Origin: CAYSWV01 sp964434865
Lineage (GTDB): Bacteria; Cyanobacteriota; Cyanobacteriia; Thermostichales; Thermostichaceae
Assembly (NCBI GenBank): GCA_964434865.1
Contig: CAYSWV010000020.1
Span: forward strand, 10,943-74,942
DNA: 64,000 bases
Direction of reading: 5' to 3'
Below the pieces are notes generated by a model. The model saw nothing but the letters and a program-made list of their open reading frames with translations, was not told the origin of the DNA and made no database searches. Of this stretch, positions 25,555 to 35,567 are shown piece after piece; within the stretch, counting starts at the first letter, position 1; each line of letters begins with the position of its first letter. The position numbers and the translations under genes were made by a program.

Positions 25555-27486
25555 TCAAGAGTAGAGAGTTTGAATAAGTAGACGTCGTCGCAGACCAATG
25601 TAGAGAATCATTAGGAGTACACTGCACCCACTAAGCCGCCATCCCCATTGTTCGGCCCTAGAGCCTCGATACCTGACACTAACTTCATTGAGACCTGGGT
25701 CAATCTGAACTTGCAAACGGCCCCAGCTATCTGGTTTTCGATTTGAAGGGGAGTGTACTTCATCATTAATAGTGACAACCCAGCCTGGCCAGTCGTACAT
25801 TCGCAAGGCTAGGGTGCTCTGAACCGCACTTTGAACACTAAAGGCTCGATACCCAGGTTTCCAAGCTTGTATTTGAATATCACCAGTGCCCTGAACCCAT
25901 TCTACTAGATCGACAGACCGTGGTGGCAGATGGGGAGGACCTAAAGCCCAGCGAGGTGTATATTCAGACACGTCAGTCATAAAGGGATCACCCACTCCAT
26001 TTCTCAACATCCCAAAATCAATAGTTTGATAAGGTTCGGCAGTTAAATCAACTTCAGCTGGAAACGTAGGTCGATCTTGAAAAAACTGGTCTAGCTCCGC
26101 CGCTTTTTGGGGCCAGAAAATAATGGATTGCCATACCAATTGGGTGGTTACAGCGACGAGTAGAATCGTAAATCCAATATCAAGCCAGCGCAACTGAAGC
26201 CGCCACCGGACTCGCCGAGTCAGGGATAACCCTCGAAGAACGAGGCCCCACAGAAACGGCCAGAGAGATCCAGTGATCGCCATCCACCGCCAAGAAAATT
26301 GAATAGAGAGCAGCATCTTAAATGTTTGGTAGAAGACCGCTCCTACATCCGTCATCATTAATAAGCCAACTCCCGATCCTAGAGTAATGAGCCAGTAATC
26401 AGGGCTGCGTAAGTAAGGGATCAGAATGAGAAAGAGTAAGCTACCTAACCAGGTTAAGGCCATGATGAGGAAAAAAGGGGTTAGGGTTAGATCAAACGGT
26501 TGCTCAGTCAACTTCAACTGGCCTTGGGTGAGACCCGTTACCATAAGCCGGTTAATTGGAATTGAATTGGCTTTAATAAAATCGATATTAATTAAGTTTT
26601 GATCCAACAAAGCCGGTAACAACATAAAACTAACACTACCCAAGCCCAGACCTAAGGAAGGATAGATATGTAAACACCAATAGTTCAACTCCTGCCAGCG
26701 CCAGCCTCGACAAAGCGTGATGATCCAGGGAACCAGGGCCAACACACAACTGATTAATAAAACAGTAGGTAAATGGGATAAGCCGATGAATCCTATGAAC
26801 AGGGCTATCAACCAGCTCCGATCCAGGCGCCGGCGTTTGAACGATGAGTTGAACTTAAGCTCAGCAGATATGGCCCAAAGTAACCAGGGGATCCAAGCCA
26901 TGGCCCACATTTCTCCTAGGGCACCCCGAATATAAATATTGATCAAAAAGTAGGGTGATAGCACACTGAGGCTACTGCAAAGTAGGATGAGCCAGCGCTG
27001 GGTGAACAGATGGCTAGCATAGACATAAGCCCCTCCTCCCATAACACACAAGGCTAGTCCAATCGATCCAATGATCTGTTGAGTAACTGACCATCCCAGT
27101 AACGCAAACGGGATCACCGCATACATGCACAAGGGGGGGTAGAAAACAAACGTTGGGCTACCCAAACTAGCAAACGATTGTTCTAACCAACGGGGGTAGA
27201 GTTGCCCGGTCTGAAATTGAGTCCCAAATTGAAAGGCCCACATGACATTCGAGCCAATGGAATGGACATAGGGATAAGATTTCAACCACAACGGACCATA
27301 AACGATTACAACAGCTAGAACTACCCCGATCCACGACTGATTTAAACTCCACTGACCGATTCTTTGACCGATTCTTTGACCGATTCTTTGACCGATCTTT
27401 GTGACCAGTCTCTTCAACCCCTGATAAAACGTCTGCCAATACCGTATCCATTTCACACTCAACGACCTGAGCTTATGCCAATTCAT
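25555..27486 (-). CDS. Polytopic membrane protein, 6-PTPS-related/glycosyltransferase-like
   Basis: The 643-residue protein has about ten or more TM helices and a soluble C-terminal beta domain before a last TM. The segment GQLYPRWLEQSFASLGSPTFVFYPPL after the first TM matches the loop shared by bacterial membrane proteins labelled '6-pyruvoyl-tetrahydropterin synthase-related', which look like GT-C glycosyltransferases; the conserved acidic residue of that loop is not obvious here. The N-terminus contains four copies of IGQR/IGQ encoded by a 12-bp tandem repeat (27356-27400). It begins a run of minus-strand envelope genes. Enzymatic role is inferred only. Confidence 0.75.
   Translation of the reverse strand: MNWHKLRSLSVKWIRYWQTFYQGLKRLVTKIGQRIGQRIGQRIGQWSLNQSWIGVVLAVVIVYGPLWLKSYPYVHSIGSNVMWAFQFGTQFQTGQLYPRWLEQSFASLGSPTFVFYPPLCMYAVIPFALLGWSVTQQIIGSIGLALCVMGGGAYVYASHLFTQRWLILLCSSLSVLSPYFLINIYIRGALGEMWAMAWIPWLLWAISAELKFNSSFKRRRLDRSWLIALFIGFIGLSHLPTVLLISCVLALVPWIITLCRGWRWQELNYWCLHIYPSLGLGLGSVSFMLLPALLDQNLINIDFIKANSIPINRLMVTGLTQGQLKLTEQPFDLTLTPFFLIMALTWLGSLLFLILIPYLRSPDYWLITLGSGVGLLMMTDVGAVFYQTFKMLLSIQFSWRWMAITGSLWPFLWGLVLRGLSLTRRVRWRLQLRWLDIGFTILLVAVTTQLVWQSIIFWPQKAAELDQFFQDRPTFPAEVDLTAEPYQTIDFGMLRNGVGDPFMTDVSEYTPRWALGPPHLPPRSVDLVEWVQGTGDIQIQAWKPGYRAFSVQSAVQSTLALRMYDWPGWVVTINDEVHSPSNRKPDSWGRLQVQIDPGLNEVSVRYRGSRAEQWGWRLSGCSVLLMILYIGLRRRLLIQTLYS
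27356..27400. repeat. 12-bp in-frame tandem repeat
   Basis: GATTCTTTGACC is repeated almost four times, encoding successive IGQR units at the cytoplasmic N-terminus of the membrane protein. The period keeps the frame, so copy number could vary between strains without breaking the gene. Confidence 0.8.
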
Positions 27487-27523
27487 AGGATCTAGTTCTT
27501 TTTAAGGTCTAGTGGGCAGAAAA

Positions 27524-27895
27524 CTATGACTCAGTACTGCGCATCTTGGCATAAATTGGATCAAAACCTGGGGGAAATCGAGTATGTGCATCGTAATCCG
27601 CTAGATCTAGTTGGGTACCGTCTAGAATTGACCCTAGCAGCGAGGCTCCCATCAAACAAGCTCCTCTCAGATCGGCATCTGATAAATTGGCTTCATCCAG
27701 AAGGGCATAACTTAAGTCAGCACCTCTCAAGCTAGTTTTCAACAGTTGACTCCGACTTAAATCGGCATAGCTGAGATCGGCACCCTTTAAATCTAGATTT
27801 TGAAGGTTAGCCCCAATCAGGTTAGATCCACTAAAGTTTCGTTCCCCGTGGGCATATTGATTAAGTAAGTCAGTAGGGGTATCGACAGATGACAT
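27524..27895 (-). CDS. Small pentapeptide-repeat protein
   Basis: A 123-residue protein with about 15 A(D/N)LxG-type pentapeptides (residues 20-95) after an N-terminal segment TDLLNQYAHGERNFSGSNL. It ends with TRFPPGFDPIYAKM, the same kind of cap seen in the protein at 13329-14312, and its N-terminus (LLNQYAHGERNF) parallels that protein's LVRLYASGHRKF. They are clearly members of one subfamily. It lies 37 bases upstream of the polytopic membrane protein on the same strand. Function unknown. Confidence 0.9.
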   Translation of the reverse strand: MSSVDTPTDLLNQYAHGERNFSGSNLIGANLQNLDLKGADLSYADLSRSQLLKTSLRGADLSYALLDEANLSDADLRGACLMGASLLGSILDGTQLDLADYDAHTRFPPGFDPIYAKMRSTES

Positions 27896-27987
27896 GACAG
27901 TTCCACAAATCGACTGAGGATCAATCCTGATCTGAGAGTACCATTACCCGCCAACTCCTGATCTTAAATTAACCTGGGACCTAGTCG

Positions 27988-28371
27988 TTAAGATTGCTCA
28001 GTTTTATAGGTGTTAAATGAATTGAAAATGCCCAGGGTTTCAAAGTGATAGGTGGGTAGACCACCCGGTAAAAGTGGAGATATCGTTTCTGGTTCAATCG
28101 TCGTGGAGTAAATGCTAAAGAACAAAAAGTTGTGACGCTCAGTGGATCTAGCAAACAGGTCTATGAGCTGGGGTTGGAGGGAGTCAATCAGATCTTTACA
28201 GCCTCCCTCCAGAAAATTAGGTGCCTTGTCACAGGTTTCTGCTTTTAAATAAGCGCTCAGTTGCTCAGTTGCATACTTTTGATAGACCGTATGAGAGGGG
28301 TTGGTTAAGATCAAACTGCCACCTAAACCCACAACAACTACCACAGCCGAGCTAATAGCTAGATTCTTCAC
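27988..28371 (-). CDS. DUF4359-like protein
   Basis: A 127-residue protein with one N-terminal hydrophobic segment (AISSAVVVVVGLGGSLIL), so it is exported or membrane-anchored. The pattern NPSHTVYQKYATEQLSAYL, Cys..Cys (ETCDKA, GGCKDL), STERHNFLFFSIYST and FETLGIFNSFNTY follows the cyanobacterial DUF4359 family closely. The two Cys may form a disulfide outside the cytoplasm. No function is known. Confidence 0.82.
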   Translation of the reverse strand: MKNLAISSAVVVVVGLGGSLILTNPSHTVYQKYATEQLSAYLKAETCDKAPNFLEGGCKDLIDSLQPQLIDLFARSTERHNFLFFSIYSTTIEPETISPLLPGGLPTYHFETLGIFNSFNTYKTEQS

Positions 28372-28457
28372 CCTTATCTCCTAAAGCCTACTTATTTTCA
28401 GCGTACCTAGTTTTTTTTCTGATTAACAGGGGCTAGGTGGCAGCTAATAGTCTCCTA

Positions 28458-31400
28458 TTATTGAAAGCTAGCCCATTCTGTTTCAACCTTCGCAATAATA
28501 TTCAAGGAGTGGACAGGTTTTGTTAAGGGATCAACGGGATCCAGTACTTTTAGATGCGGATTATAGAGATAAAAGCTGTAGCCCAGAGTTGAAAGAAATT
28601 GGGCTGGACTAGCACCACTAGGGCCCTGGCCGTCATTGTTCTCAAACAAGATCACAGGATGGCAGGCCTGAATTAAGGTTGTGGCACCCTGAAGTACCTC
28701 CAGTTCAGCCCCCTCAGCATCAATTTTAATCAGATGAATAGTAGGCTGATTTTCAGAGAGCCAGAGCTGATCTAACGTGATCAGATCGACTGTGAGTGTT
28801 CGGTGTGAATTGGGAGGGACTTCAGTTGCTCTGGCAATATGATTGAAAACATGAGCCTCTCCATAGACCAGTTGAGTTTGCCCCACTTCTTGCCCCGCCG
28901 CCGCCGCTATGGGAATGACACAAGACTCCAGTTGATTGATCTTAGTCGTGTCTTGCAAACATTGAATGCATTCTGGGGTGGGATCGATGGCATACACACG
29001 CCCCTTCGGCCCAACTTGCGCGGCAGACAAAAACGTATAGACGCCAACATTGGCACCCACATCGATCACACGCATTCCGGGTTGCAACTGGTGCCGAAAG
29101 AACTGAATTTCATCTTCAAACCAGGCCCCTTGAGCTAGTAAAACTAATGTTGTTACACTTTTTAGGGTTGGTTCTAGGACTAGCTGGTAGCCTTCGTAAG
29201 CCATTCTGAGTGGCTCTCTAAGTAGTGGTGCTGGCTGCCAATCTAGGAGAGCTACAGCTAACCCCACCTGAGCTGGCTGCCATTCAGGATGTTGTTGGAC
29301 AACGGCTCTCAGGTAATAGATCCCCTGGATACGACCATAGGATGCCAGGACTAACCCCACCAAGAGTTGGAGGTGCCGATCGTTAGGGTTTAAAGCCAAC
29401 GCAAACTGCCAGAGTTGTAAGCCAGTTTCACTGTAAATGGCCCGAGATTGAGTCGCTAACCAATACACAAGATGACATTGCCAATAGGTCAACTCCACCT
29501 GATCAGGATGTTTTATGGGGTGAATAGCTGCTGTTTCCACCCAAATCAAGTCAGCCTCATCTTCCTTAAGCGCTAGCAAAAATGGACTGGGGTTGAGAAG
29601 CATCTGGTGTAGAAGCTGATAGGCCGACTGTGTGGCAGATGATCGATCACCTAAGACTAGTTGTCCATGTAATTGGTTAAACCAGCAAGGAAAGTGAAAG
29701 GCATCATGGGTTAAGCCCTGTCGCCAAGACTGTATGGCCTGTTCCCAGAGGCGGTGTCTTTCAATAGCGGTGGGGGCTTGTAAGGCCGTTCGGGCCAATT
29801 CAACTCCAGCTTGATTCCAGGCCTGGGCGGACAAGTAGGTGGTTGGAAAGGCTGGGATCCAAAGTTGCTCATTCAGTTGCTTGTTCAGTTGCTNNNNNNN
29901 NNNNNNNNNNNNNNNNNNNNNNNNNNNNNNNNNNNNNNNNNNNNNNNNNNNNNNNNNNNNNNNNNNNNNNNNNNNNNNNNNNNNNNNNNNNNNGTTCAGT
30001 TGCTCGTTCAGTTGCTCGTTCAGTTGCTCGTTCAATGGGAGCCGGTGGGCAATATGTTGATAAGCTGTTTCTAAGTGGCGAGTAAACTGACGGGCATCCC
30101 AAAGCATCGAACTTCGTTTTGAATCTTTTAAGGTTTGCTTCAGCTGCTTTCGGTACTCTCGATCGACTCCAAGAGTCACGGCTTTTTCAATATACTCTTC
30201 GGTTGAATAGGTGATCGTCGCCTCCAGCCCAGCTGCTTTTAAAATGCTGTAACTCATGCGACCATAATAAGATTGTCCCACTCGAGTCACCACCGGCAGC
30301 CCCATATACAAGGCCTCTACTGTAATCGTGGCTCCTGTGTAAGGAAACGTATCTAGCATCACGTCAGCTAAACCTAATTGCGAGCGATGATCAGCACTTT
30401 TTCGAGTCATGGGTAAAAATCGTAGTTGATGCTCCACCCCCTTAGCAGCAGCTCGAGTACGGTAAATGTCTACCAAAGTGGGAATATCAGCAATACCTTT
30501 GATCACAAGAACACTATCAGGCACTTGTCTTAAAATATCTAGTTGAGCTTCAATACAGTCAGAACTACGTTTCATCCCCACACTAGCAGACCAATAGATC
30601 ACAGTAGTAGCTGAAATATTTAAAGCCGTATAAAATTTATCTACATCAATAGGTGGATGAACTTGAAAGCTGTCGATGGCTAAAAAGGTGGGTAATCGAA
30701 TTAAGGTTTCAGGATAATCAGCTTGAGCGTCTTCCGGTAAGAGCCAAGGATCAACTAAGAAATAATCAATCTCGGGTTGAGTAGTAGAATCTCCACCTAA
30801 CCAACTGAGTTGAGTAGGGGCCAATCGTTGGGCCATCAGTTCACAACCTGTTAAGCTGGTTAGCCCATCTAGGTAAACTAAAAGATCAAGCTGATCATTG
30901 CGAATGGTAGCAACAGCCTGATCAAGATCTAGATCTGAGAGATGGCGGAAAGCTGCAACTTGGTTAACTAAGCCTGAATAAACACTATCATTAGGGTTAG
31001 CAGACCGCTGATAACTGTAACAATAAGCCTCTACAATTCCGCCTGTCCGATGGTGACCAATACTTTGATAGCTCAGATACCCAACTGGATGTTGACCAAA
31101 ACCATTGCTAAGATAGCCCACCCGTAGAGGTTGTCTGTGATTGATCCCGGCTGGTGTCATTGATACACTTGTCTGTCGGACTTGATCACTGAAGGAGTGG
31201 GCGGCGGGGATTTGATAGCTAAAAACTAAGGCACGGTTATCTGTAACGTAAGGTAAGATAAAGCACAAGCGTTGCAGTAGGGTTGTGGTGATAAAAGTTC
31301 GATCCAATGCTGCCGCTGTTGGTGTGAGCCATGGGGCTAAACGAGCAGGAGGCCACTGTTTTAATAAAGGGATGAGAACTCGGCGAGCCTGGTCTAATTG

Positions 31401-32363
31401 GCCTGAATAGGCGTGAAAATAAGCACAGGTCACAGCTATGTAAAAAGGGAGCAACTCGTCACTAGCAAAGGGAAAATCAGACAAATTAGCCTGCAGTAGT
31501 TGTTCCAGATGAGCTGCTATGATCGACAAACCCTTGCAATTCATCAGTTGACTACAAAAATCCAACCAAAAATTTAAAATGGCTGGGGCAATTAACTGAA
31601 CTGGCTGACCTGGCTCGAGTCGGCTGACAAAGTCAGGATGGTAGGCCTTAGCAAAGATGTAGAGCCACCCCCTTAAGCCTGCCTGCAAATTAATATTGAA
31701 ATAGGGGATGCAACTAACAAAGATTTCCACGAAAATACCGCCGTACCCCAAGTCTAGGATCCGGATCAGAAAAGCTGGGAGTTCTTTAATTAAAGTTGCT
31801 GCACTTGTGGATTGGATCGGGGTGGTTAAATCCAAAGCGTCTAAGGCAGCTTGAGCATAGACTTGAACTGAAAAGTCATCCTTTAACTCGGCATGAAGAA
31901 GAATTAATTGAAATAAATTCAACAAATCGGTCTGATCAATCTCAAATACCAAGGTCCTTAATTGAATGGCTGCTTCCCACTTAGGTGAGATCTCGGGTTC
32001 ACCTGCAACCTGATGTATGACCTGTGTCAACTCGGTGGGGGTAAAAGTATTCTTAAGCTGGGTATCGGGTGGATCTAACAAGGCAAAATATAGTTTATAG
32101 GCAAATCGATACTGACCCTGACGGAGTAGATGAGCGAGTGCAGTCAGGGTTGCTGTTTTATATAACTTCAGGTCTACGTTAGGGTTAGAAGTAGCGTCAC
32201 AGGTAGGTAAAGTTGTGATCAGCTCCTGCCATTGCTGGGGTGAAAGATAATCAATCCAGTGATTGAGCCAATGCCAAAAGGCTGCTGAAGATTGAAATAA
32301 GGCAGCTTTACCCAGACGTGCAAGTGGCTCCCAAGCGGCTCCAGATTCCTGAGATGGGGGCAT
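28458..32363 (-). CDS. O-GlcNAc-transferase-like / FkbM methyltransferase fusion
   Basis: A 1301-residue multidomain protein (length includes a gap). Residues 1-390 are helical, TPR-like. Residues about 400-790 form a GT41 (SPINDLY/OGT) domain: LRVGYLSNGFGQHPVGYLS, LSWLGGDSTTQPEIDYFLVDP, WSASVGMKRSSDCIEAQ, ADVMLDTFPYTGATITVEAL. A low-complexity NEQL tetrapeptide repeat surrounds the gap. More TPR-like helices follow, then a FkbM-type SAM methyltransferase (about 1095-1290) with VIDVGANVGVYTFLSA, AIDPTPEC and KIDAEGAELEVLQGA. It probably glycosylates and methylates protein or glycan; targets unknown. Linked minus-strand genes are envelope and glycan related. Confidence 0.88.
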   Translation of the reverse strand: MPPSQESGAAWEPLARLGKAALFQSSAAFWHWLNHWIDYLSPQQWQELITTLPTCDATSNPNVDLKLYKTATLTALAHLLRQGQYRFAYKLYFALLDPPDTQLKNTFTPTELTQVIHQVAGEPEISPKWEAAIQLRTLVFEIDQTDLLNLFQLILLHAELKDDFSVQVYAQAALDALDLTTPIQSTSAATLIKELPAFLIRILDLGYGGIFVEIFVSCIPYFNINLQAGLRGWLYIFAKAYHPDFVSRLEPGQPVQLIAPAILNFWLDFCSQLMNCKGLSIIAAHLEQLLQANLSDFPFASDELLPFYIAVTCAYFHAYSGQLDQARRVLIPLLKQWPPARLAPWLTPTAAALDRTFITTTLLQRLCFILPYVTDNRALVFSYQIPAAHSFSDQVRQTSVSMTPAGINHRQPLRVGYLSNGFGQHPVGYLSYQSIGHHRTGGIVEAYCYSYQRSANPNDSVYSGLVNQVAAFRHLSDLDLDQAVATIRNDQLDLLVYLDGLTSLTGCELMAQRLAPTQLSWLGGDSTTQPEIDYFLVDPWLLPEDAQADYPETLIRLPTFLAIDSFQVHPPIDVDKFYTALNISATTVIYWSASVGMKRSSDCIEAQLDILRQVPDSVLVIKGIADIPTLVDIYRTRAAAKGVEHQLRFLPMTRKSADHRSQLGLADVMLDTFPYTGATITVEALYMGLPVVTRVGQSYYGRMSYSILKAAGLEATITYSTEEYIEKAVTLGVDREYRKQLKQTLKDSKRSSMLWDARQFTRHLETAYQHIAHRLPLNEQLNEQLNEQLNXXXXXXXXXXXXXXXXXXXXXXXXXXXXXXXXXXQLNKQLNEQLWIPAFPTTYLSAQAWNQAGVELARTALQAPTAIERHRLWEQAIQSWRQGLTHDAFHFPCWFNQLHGQLVLGDRSSATQSAYQLLHQMLLNPSPFLLALKEDEADLIWVETAAIHPIKHPDQVELTYWQCHLVYWLATQSRAIYSETGLQLWQFALALNPNDRHLQLLVGLVLASYGRIQGIYYLRAVVQQHPEWQPAQVGLAVALLDWQPAPLLREPLRMAYEGYQLVLEPTLKSVTTLVLLAQGAWFEDEIQFFRHQLQPGMRVIDVGANVGVYTFLSAAQVGPKGRVYAIDPTPECIQCLQDTTKINQLESCVIPIAAAAGQEVGQTQLVYGEAHVFNHIARATEVPPNSHRTLTVDLITLDQLWLSENQPTIHLIKIDAEGAELEVLQGATTLIQACHPVILFENNDGQGPSGASPAQFLSTLGYSFYLYNPHLKVLDPVDPLTKPVHSLNIIAKVETEWASFQ
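29894..29993. other. Scaffold gap (100 N) inside a 12-bp coding repeat
   Basis: The gap interrupts a tandem repeat of GTTCAGTTGCTC (NEQL on the coding strand). GTTCAGTTGCT ends the left contig and starts the right one; collapsing that 11-base overlap removes 111 bases and keeps the frame. The true number of repeats is unknown. Confidence 0.9.
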
Positions 32364-32440
32364 ACGTGCTAGTTCCTGTGTGCCTACTTTATGTTTCTCA
32401 ATCCCACCATATCTTGTCTATCCCGTCAAGTTAACCTAAG

Positions 32441-34021
32441 TCACGATGGATTGATCACAGGTAGTCGATAGGACAACGATCCCAGCTGAGTTAATGTGGT
32501 TCCAGGATAGTAGAAATTAAGAATTTGAGACGTGGTGTAGCCCTGGCGAGATAACCCATAGGATCCATATTGGCTCATACCAACCCCATGACCAAAGCCT
32601 CCTCCCAGAAAGGTATAGCCCCAAAGTTGATCCCCTTGAAGAATAGGCTCAATAGCAAACATGGTGCTGAGCAAAGTTTGAAAGACCAGCCGAACTTGAT
32701 CTTTTTCCAAGACGATAGAGTGAGTCCCAGTTGGGGTCGATAAATCTACTTGCAACGCTAGTATTCGGCCACTGGCTGCTCTCGATAGAATCTGGAGACG
32801 ACTCACTCCTTCCCACTCTGGAATGGGTAATCCAAGATACTTTTGATTTTGTCTAAACTGAGCTGAGAGGTCTGTTAATCCTACTTGTTTCTGCCATCTG
32901 AATAATCGAGAGATGCCAACTTCGTTATACCCTTCAGTTTGAGTTAAAAACTGACGAAAGACTTCAGGATCTCGCAAATCAAGCGTTGTAGCTCCAGATC
33001 CCACCGTATCCACAGTAGACTGTAGGTAAGGTCGGGGTTCACCGTCCCAAATGTGTTCAAATGCAGCTGAAATACCGCCATTCGTGGACGAGTAGACGGC
33101 ATCAATCAAGTCTCCATTGTAGGTTAAGACTTGCCCTGCTGTTTGCTGAATAGCCGCATCAGTTTGAGGAGTCGTTGAAAGTCCTTTGTAAACTTGACAG
33201 TGAGTATTAGCACACAAATGATAATCATCAATTTCAAATCGGTGAGTATTTCTTAAGGCATAAGTGCGAGCCAGGATCGCCTGAGCTTCGATCGCCGTTT
33301 GGGGCGCCCCAGGTCCAATTTCATGAGGGACAACGCCTCGCAAGTAGGTTTCCAAGGGGACCTGATTGATGACTGTGTAGGTGCCGTAAGCATTAGGTTT
33401 AACGGTGATGGGACCTGCATATAACGTCCCGCCAACTTGAATTGTCCCTCCATCTGAGGTGATGGTGAGTCGATCGCGGTTATAGCGATAGTGACCCACA
33501 ACCCAACTGAGTAAAGGACGTTCTGTTCGCTCTTCTTGAACTAACCGGACAGAGGGTAGATGCTGAATTTGACTATACAGGCTTTGCAAATCTTGAATGG
33601 AGTATTCAGATCGATCAGCCCAAACTTGCCATTCACCAGGTTGTGCAATTTCAGATAACACACCACGGGACTGCCATTCTAAGGCACTTGCATAAGCACT
33701 TTCAAAACTCTTATGGCTGCTAAAGATCAGGCGTTGGTCCCATTCAGGCTGAGTTAAGCCATGATTTACAATGCTGAGCGTAACTTTAGACGTGGTCATG
33801 GTTTGCTGGTTACCCTTGCTATCAGCAAACTGGAGAGATAACTGTGACCCCCAAGGTGCAACTAGATCAAGCGTATCAGCAGCCTCTTCCCCAAAGCGCT
33901 GGATAATCCCAACATGAAGGATATGATCGGCAGTAGCTGTAGTCATCCCAGGTAATGTAGCGCCTGCCCACAGAGCTCCAGCACCGATCAGAGTTAAGCC
34001 GTAAGTCTTCGCCAAATGCAT
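32441..34021 (-). CDS. SpoIID/LytB domain protein
   Basis: The 526-residue protein has an N-terminal signal-like segment (LTLIGAGALWAGATLPG) and a SpoIID domain (about 215-500): PLETYLRGVVPHEIGPGAPQ with its conserved Glu, AIEAQAILARTYAL, VYSSTNGG, and near the end GHGVGMSQYGSYG and ILNFYYPGTTL. SpoIID is a lytic transglycosylase that cleaves denuded glycan strands; the cyanobacterial homologues are presumed to act on peptidoglycan but are little studied. The N-terminal 200 residues are a separate, strand-rich region. It is located between two glycosyltransferase-like genes on the same strand. Confidence 0.88.
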   Translation of the reverse strand: MHLAKTYGLTLIGAGALWAGATLPGMTTATADHILHVGIIQRFGEEAADTLDLVAPWGSQLSLQFADSKGNQQTMTTSKVTLSIVNHGLTQPEWDQRLIFSSHKSFESAYASALEWQSRGVLSEIAQPGEWQVWADRSEYSIQDLQSLYSQIQHLPSVRLVQEERTERPLLSWVVGHYRYNRDRLTITSDGGTIQVGGTLYAGPITVKPNAYGTYTVINQVPLETYLRGVVPHEIGPGAPQTAIEAQAILARTYALRNTHRFEIDDYHLCANTHCQVYKGLSTTPQTDAAIQQTAGQVLTYNGDLIDAVYSSTNGGISAAFEHIWDGEPRPYLQSTVDTVGSGATTLDLRDPEVFRQFLTQTEGYNEVGISRLFRWQKQVGLTDLSAQFRQNQKYLGLPIPEWEGVSRLQILSRAASGRILALQVDLSTPTGTHSIVLEKDQVRLVFQTLLSTMFAIEPILQGDQLWGYTFLGGGFGHGVGMSQYGSYGLSRQGYTTSQILNFYYPGTTLTQLGSLSYRLPVINPS

Positions 34022-34241
34022 AACGTCTTATAGAGACAACTGTACGATAATCTTACCTGGATACTTCTCGATCGACTATGAGAATGTTAGACAGAGGATA
34101 ACAACCCAGTAGAGTTGGGCAAAATCAAAGATCAACTTACACTATCCAATCTGGAACAGCTTTTAAGTTATTCAAGTAACCTAGGGATGATCAAAAGCTT
34201 GGTTGTTGAAGATCGTTTCAAAAAACTTAGGTTGTTGTTGC

Positions 34242-35402
34242 TTAGGTTGCCGTTACAGTGAGTAGCTGCAACAGATTTTGGGTTGTGCCTAGTTGTTCAC
34301 TAAAGATAATGTCTAAAAAGTAACATGCTGTTGGGACTGGACTGTAATGCTCCAAAGCCCATTGTTGACCAGCTGTAGAAATATGCTCCAGGAGATGAGG
34401 ACTTTTCTGAATGATCTTGTTGATTTCTTCAAGGTTGGCTAGATCAATACCAATGTAATGTTTCCAGTTCTCAGGCATGATCGGTAGTAACAAACCATAT
34501 TTCTGCAGATCAAGGTGTATTGAAACACATCCTGCTGCCAGAGACTCCCAAAACCTCCAACTATCCCATCGGAGAATCCCAGGACCTAAGTCACCATAAA
34601 CAAAAGTACCGCCATAAGCACAACAGGCTATAGAGTTCTTCAGTCTGTTGTAATAGTTGGGATTATGTCGACCTCCCACCTGTGTCCAGCAAAGAAAGTC
34701 AAAAGGAGTACTATTGTCTATCGTGATGGGGGTGTTACGCAGATCTACAGTGCGGTTTAGTCTTAATACATTTGACAAATGGGGAACAAGAGTAAATTCA
34801 AGCGCAACTCTCACACTTTGATTAGCAGAAGCTCTAAAGTTAATCAAGATCTCTTGCGCTCTCTCTTGAAAAGGAGGACTTGAGGCGGTAGACGTGATGA
34901 TTCGATTAGACAAGCCAAATGCCCATGGCACGTAATTTGAAGGATACTTAACAAAGCGACTCATGTGAGTTCGAAATACCAGAGGGAACTGATCAAATTC
35001 AGGATGAAAAATAGTTGGATCACTGGCGTCAATTAAAACTGTTAAAGTATCTGTAGAAACAAAAGGGGCAATCAACTTCAACCGATCGGTGGGCCCTTGT
35101 TCTGATCCTAACAATGAGACATCAATAATGCACAGAGCACATTGGTGTACCTGATCGAAGTCTGCAGCTGGAATCAAGTAGTTGTTTGTATCCAAAGATT
35201 GCAGCCAACAATTTCGATTCCCGTAAAGAGGGATACCCATAGCCTGGAAACCCTCTGCCAAAGCAACCGACTGATGGGGATGATTGCTGCCACGGGGAGC
35301 TTGATCATTAAATTCAGGAAGTACAAAAAAAACTCCATTGTTAAACAAGTTCTCAAGCAAGAGAAGACTATTGTCGGGAGTCGTCTGCTTCATGGGGCCC
35401 AT
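34242..35402 (-). CDS. Exostosin-like glycosyltransferase
   Basis: The 386-residue protein resembles the exostosin/GT47-like group. Evidence is the C-terminal block RFWESLAAGCVSIHLDLQKY, which parallels the nucleotide-sugar-binding (R/F)xxExLxxGCVPVxL motif of that family, preceded by WDSWR and followed by an ENWKHYIGIDL stretch and EHYSP. No TM or signal peptide. It probably transfers a sugar to an envelope glycan or protein; donor and acceptor are unknown. Two adjacent ATGs (35402 and 35393) are possible starts and neither has a clear ribosome site. Confidence 0.65.
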   Translation of the reverse strand: MGPMKQTTPDNSLLLLENLFNNGVFFVLPEFNDQAPRGSNHPHQSVALAEGFQAMGIPLYGNRNCWLQSLDTNNYLIPAADFDQVHQCALCIIDVSLLGSEQGPTDRLKLIAPFVSTDTLTVLIDASDPTIFHPEFDQFPLVFRTHMSRFVKYPSNYVPWAFGLSNRIITSTASSPPFQERAQEILINFRASANQSVRVALEFTLVPHLSNVLRLNRTVDLRNTPITIDNSTPFDFLCWTQVGGRHNPNYYNRLKNSIACCAYGGTFVYGDLGPGILRWDSWRFWESLAAGCVSIHLDLQKYGLLLPIMPENWKHYIGIDLANLEEINKIIQKSPHLLEHISTAGQQWALEHYSPVPTACYFLDIIFSEQLGTTQNLLQLLTVTAT

Positions 35403-35567
35403 TGATAAAGATCAGAGCTGTCTACACTTCCTTCCTACCGAGTTTTACCCAGTTTTGGGATCATTCAAATCTCTCACAGAGAGCATCATACCTTGGCGTT
35501 CTTCTGTATCTAAAGGTGTCTCTAAGCAGCTTCCTTGTTAATTGTAGGGTGCTGTTGTTATCTCTTG

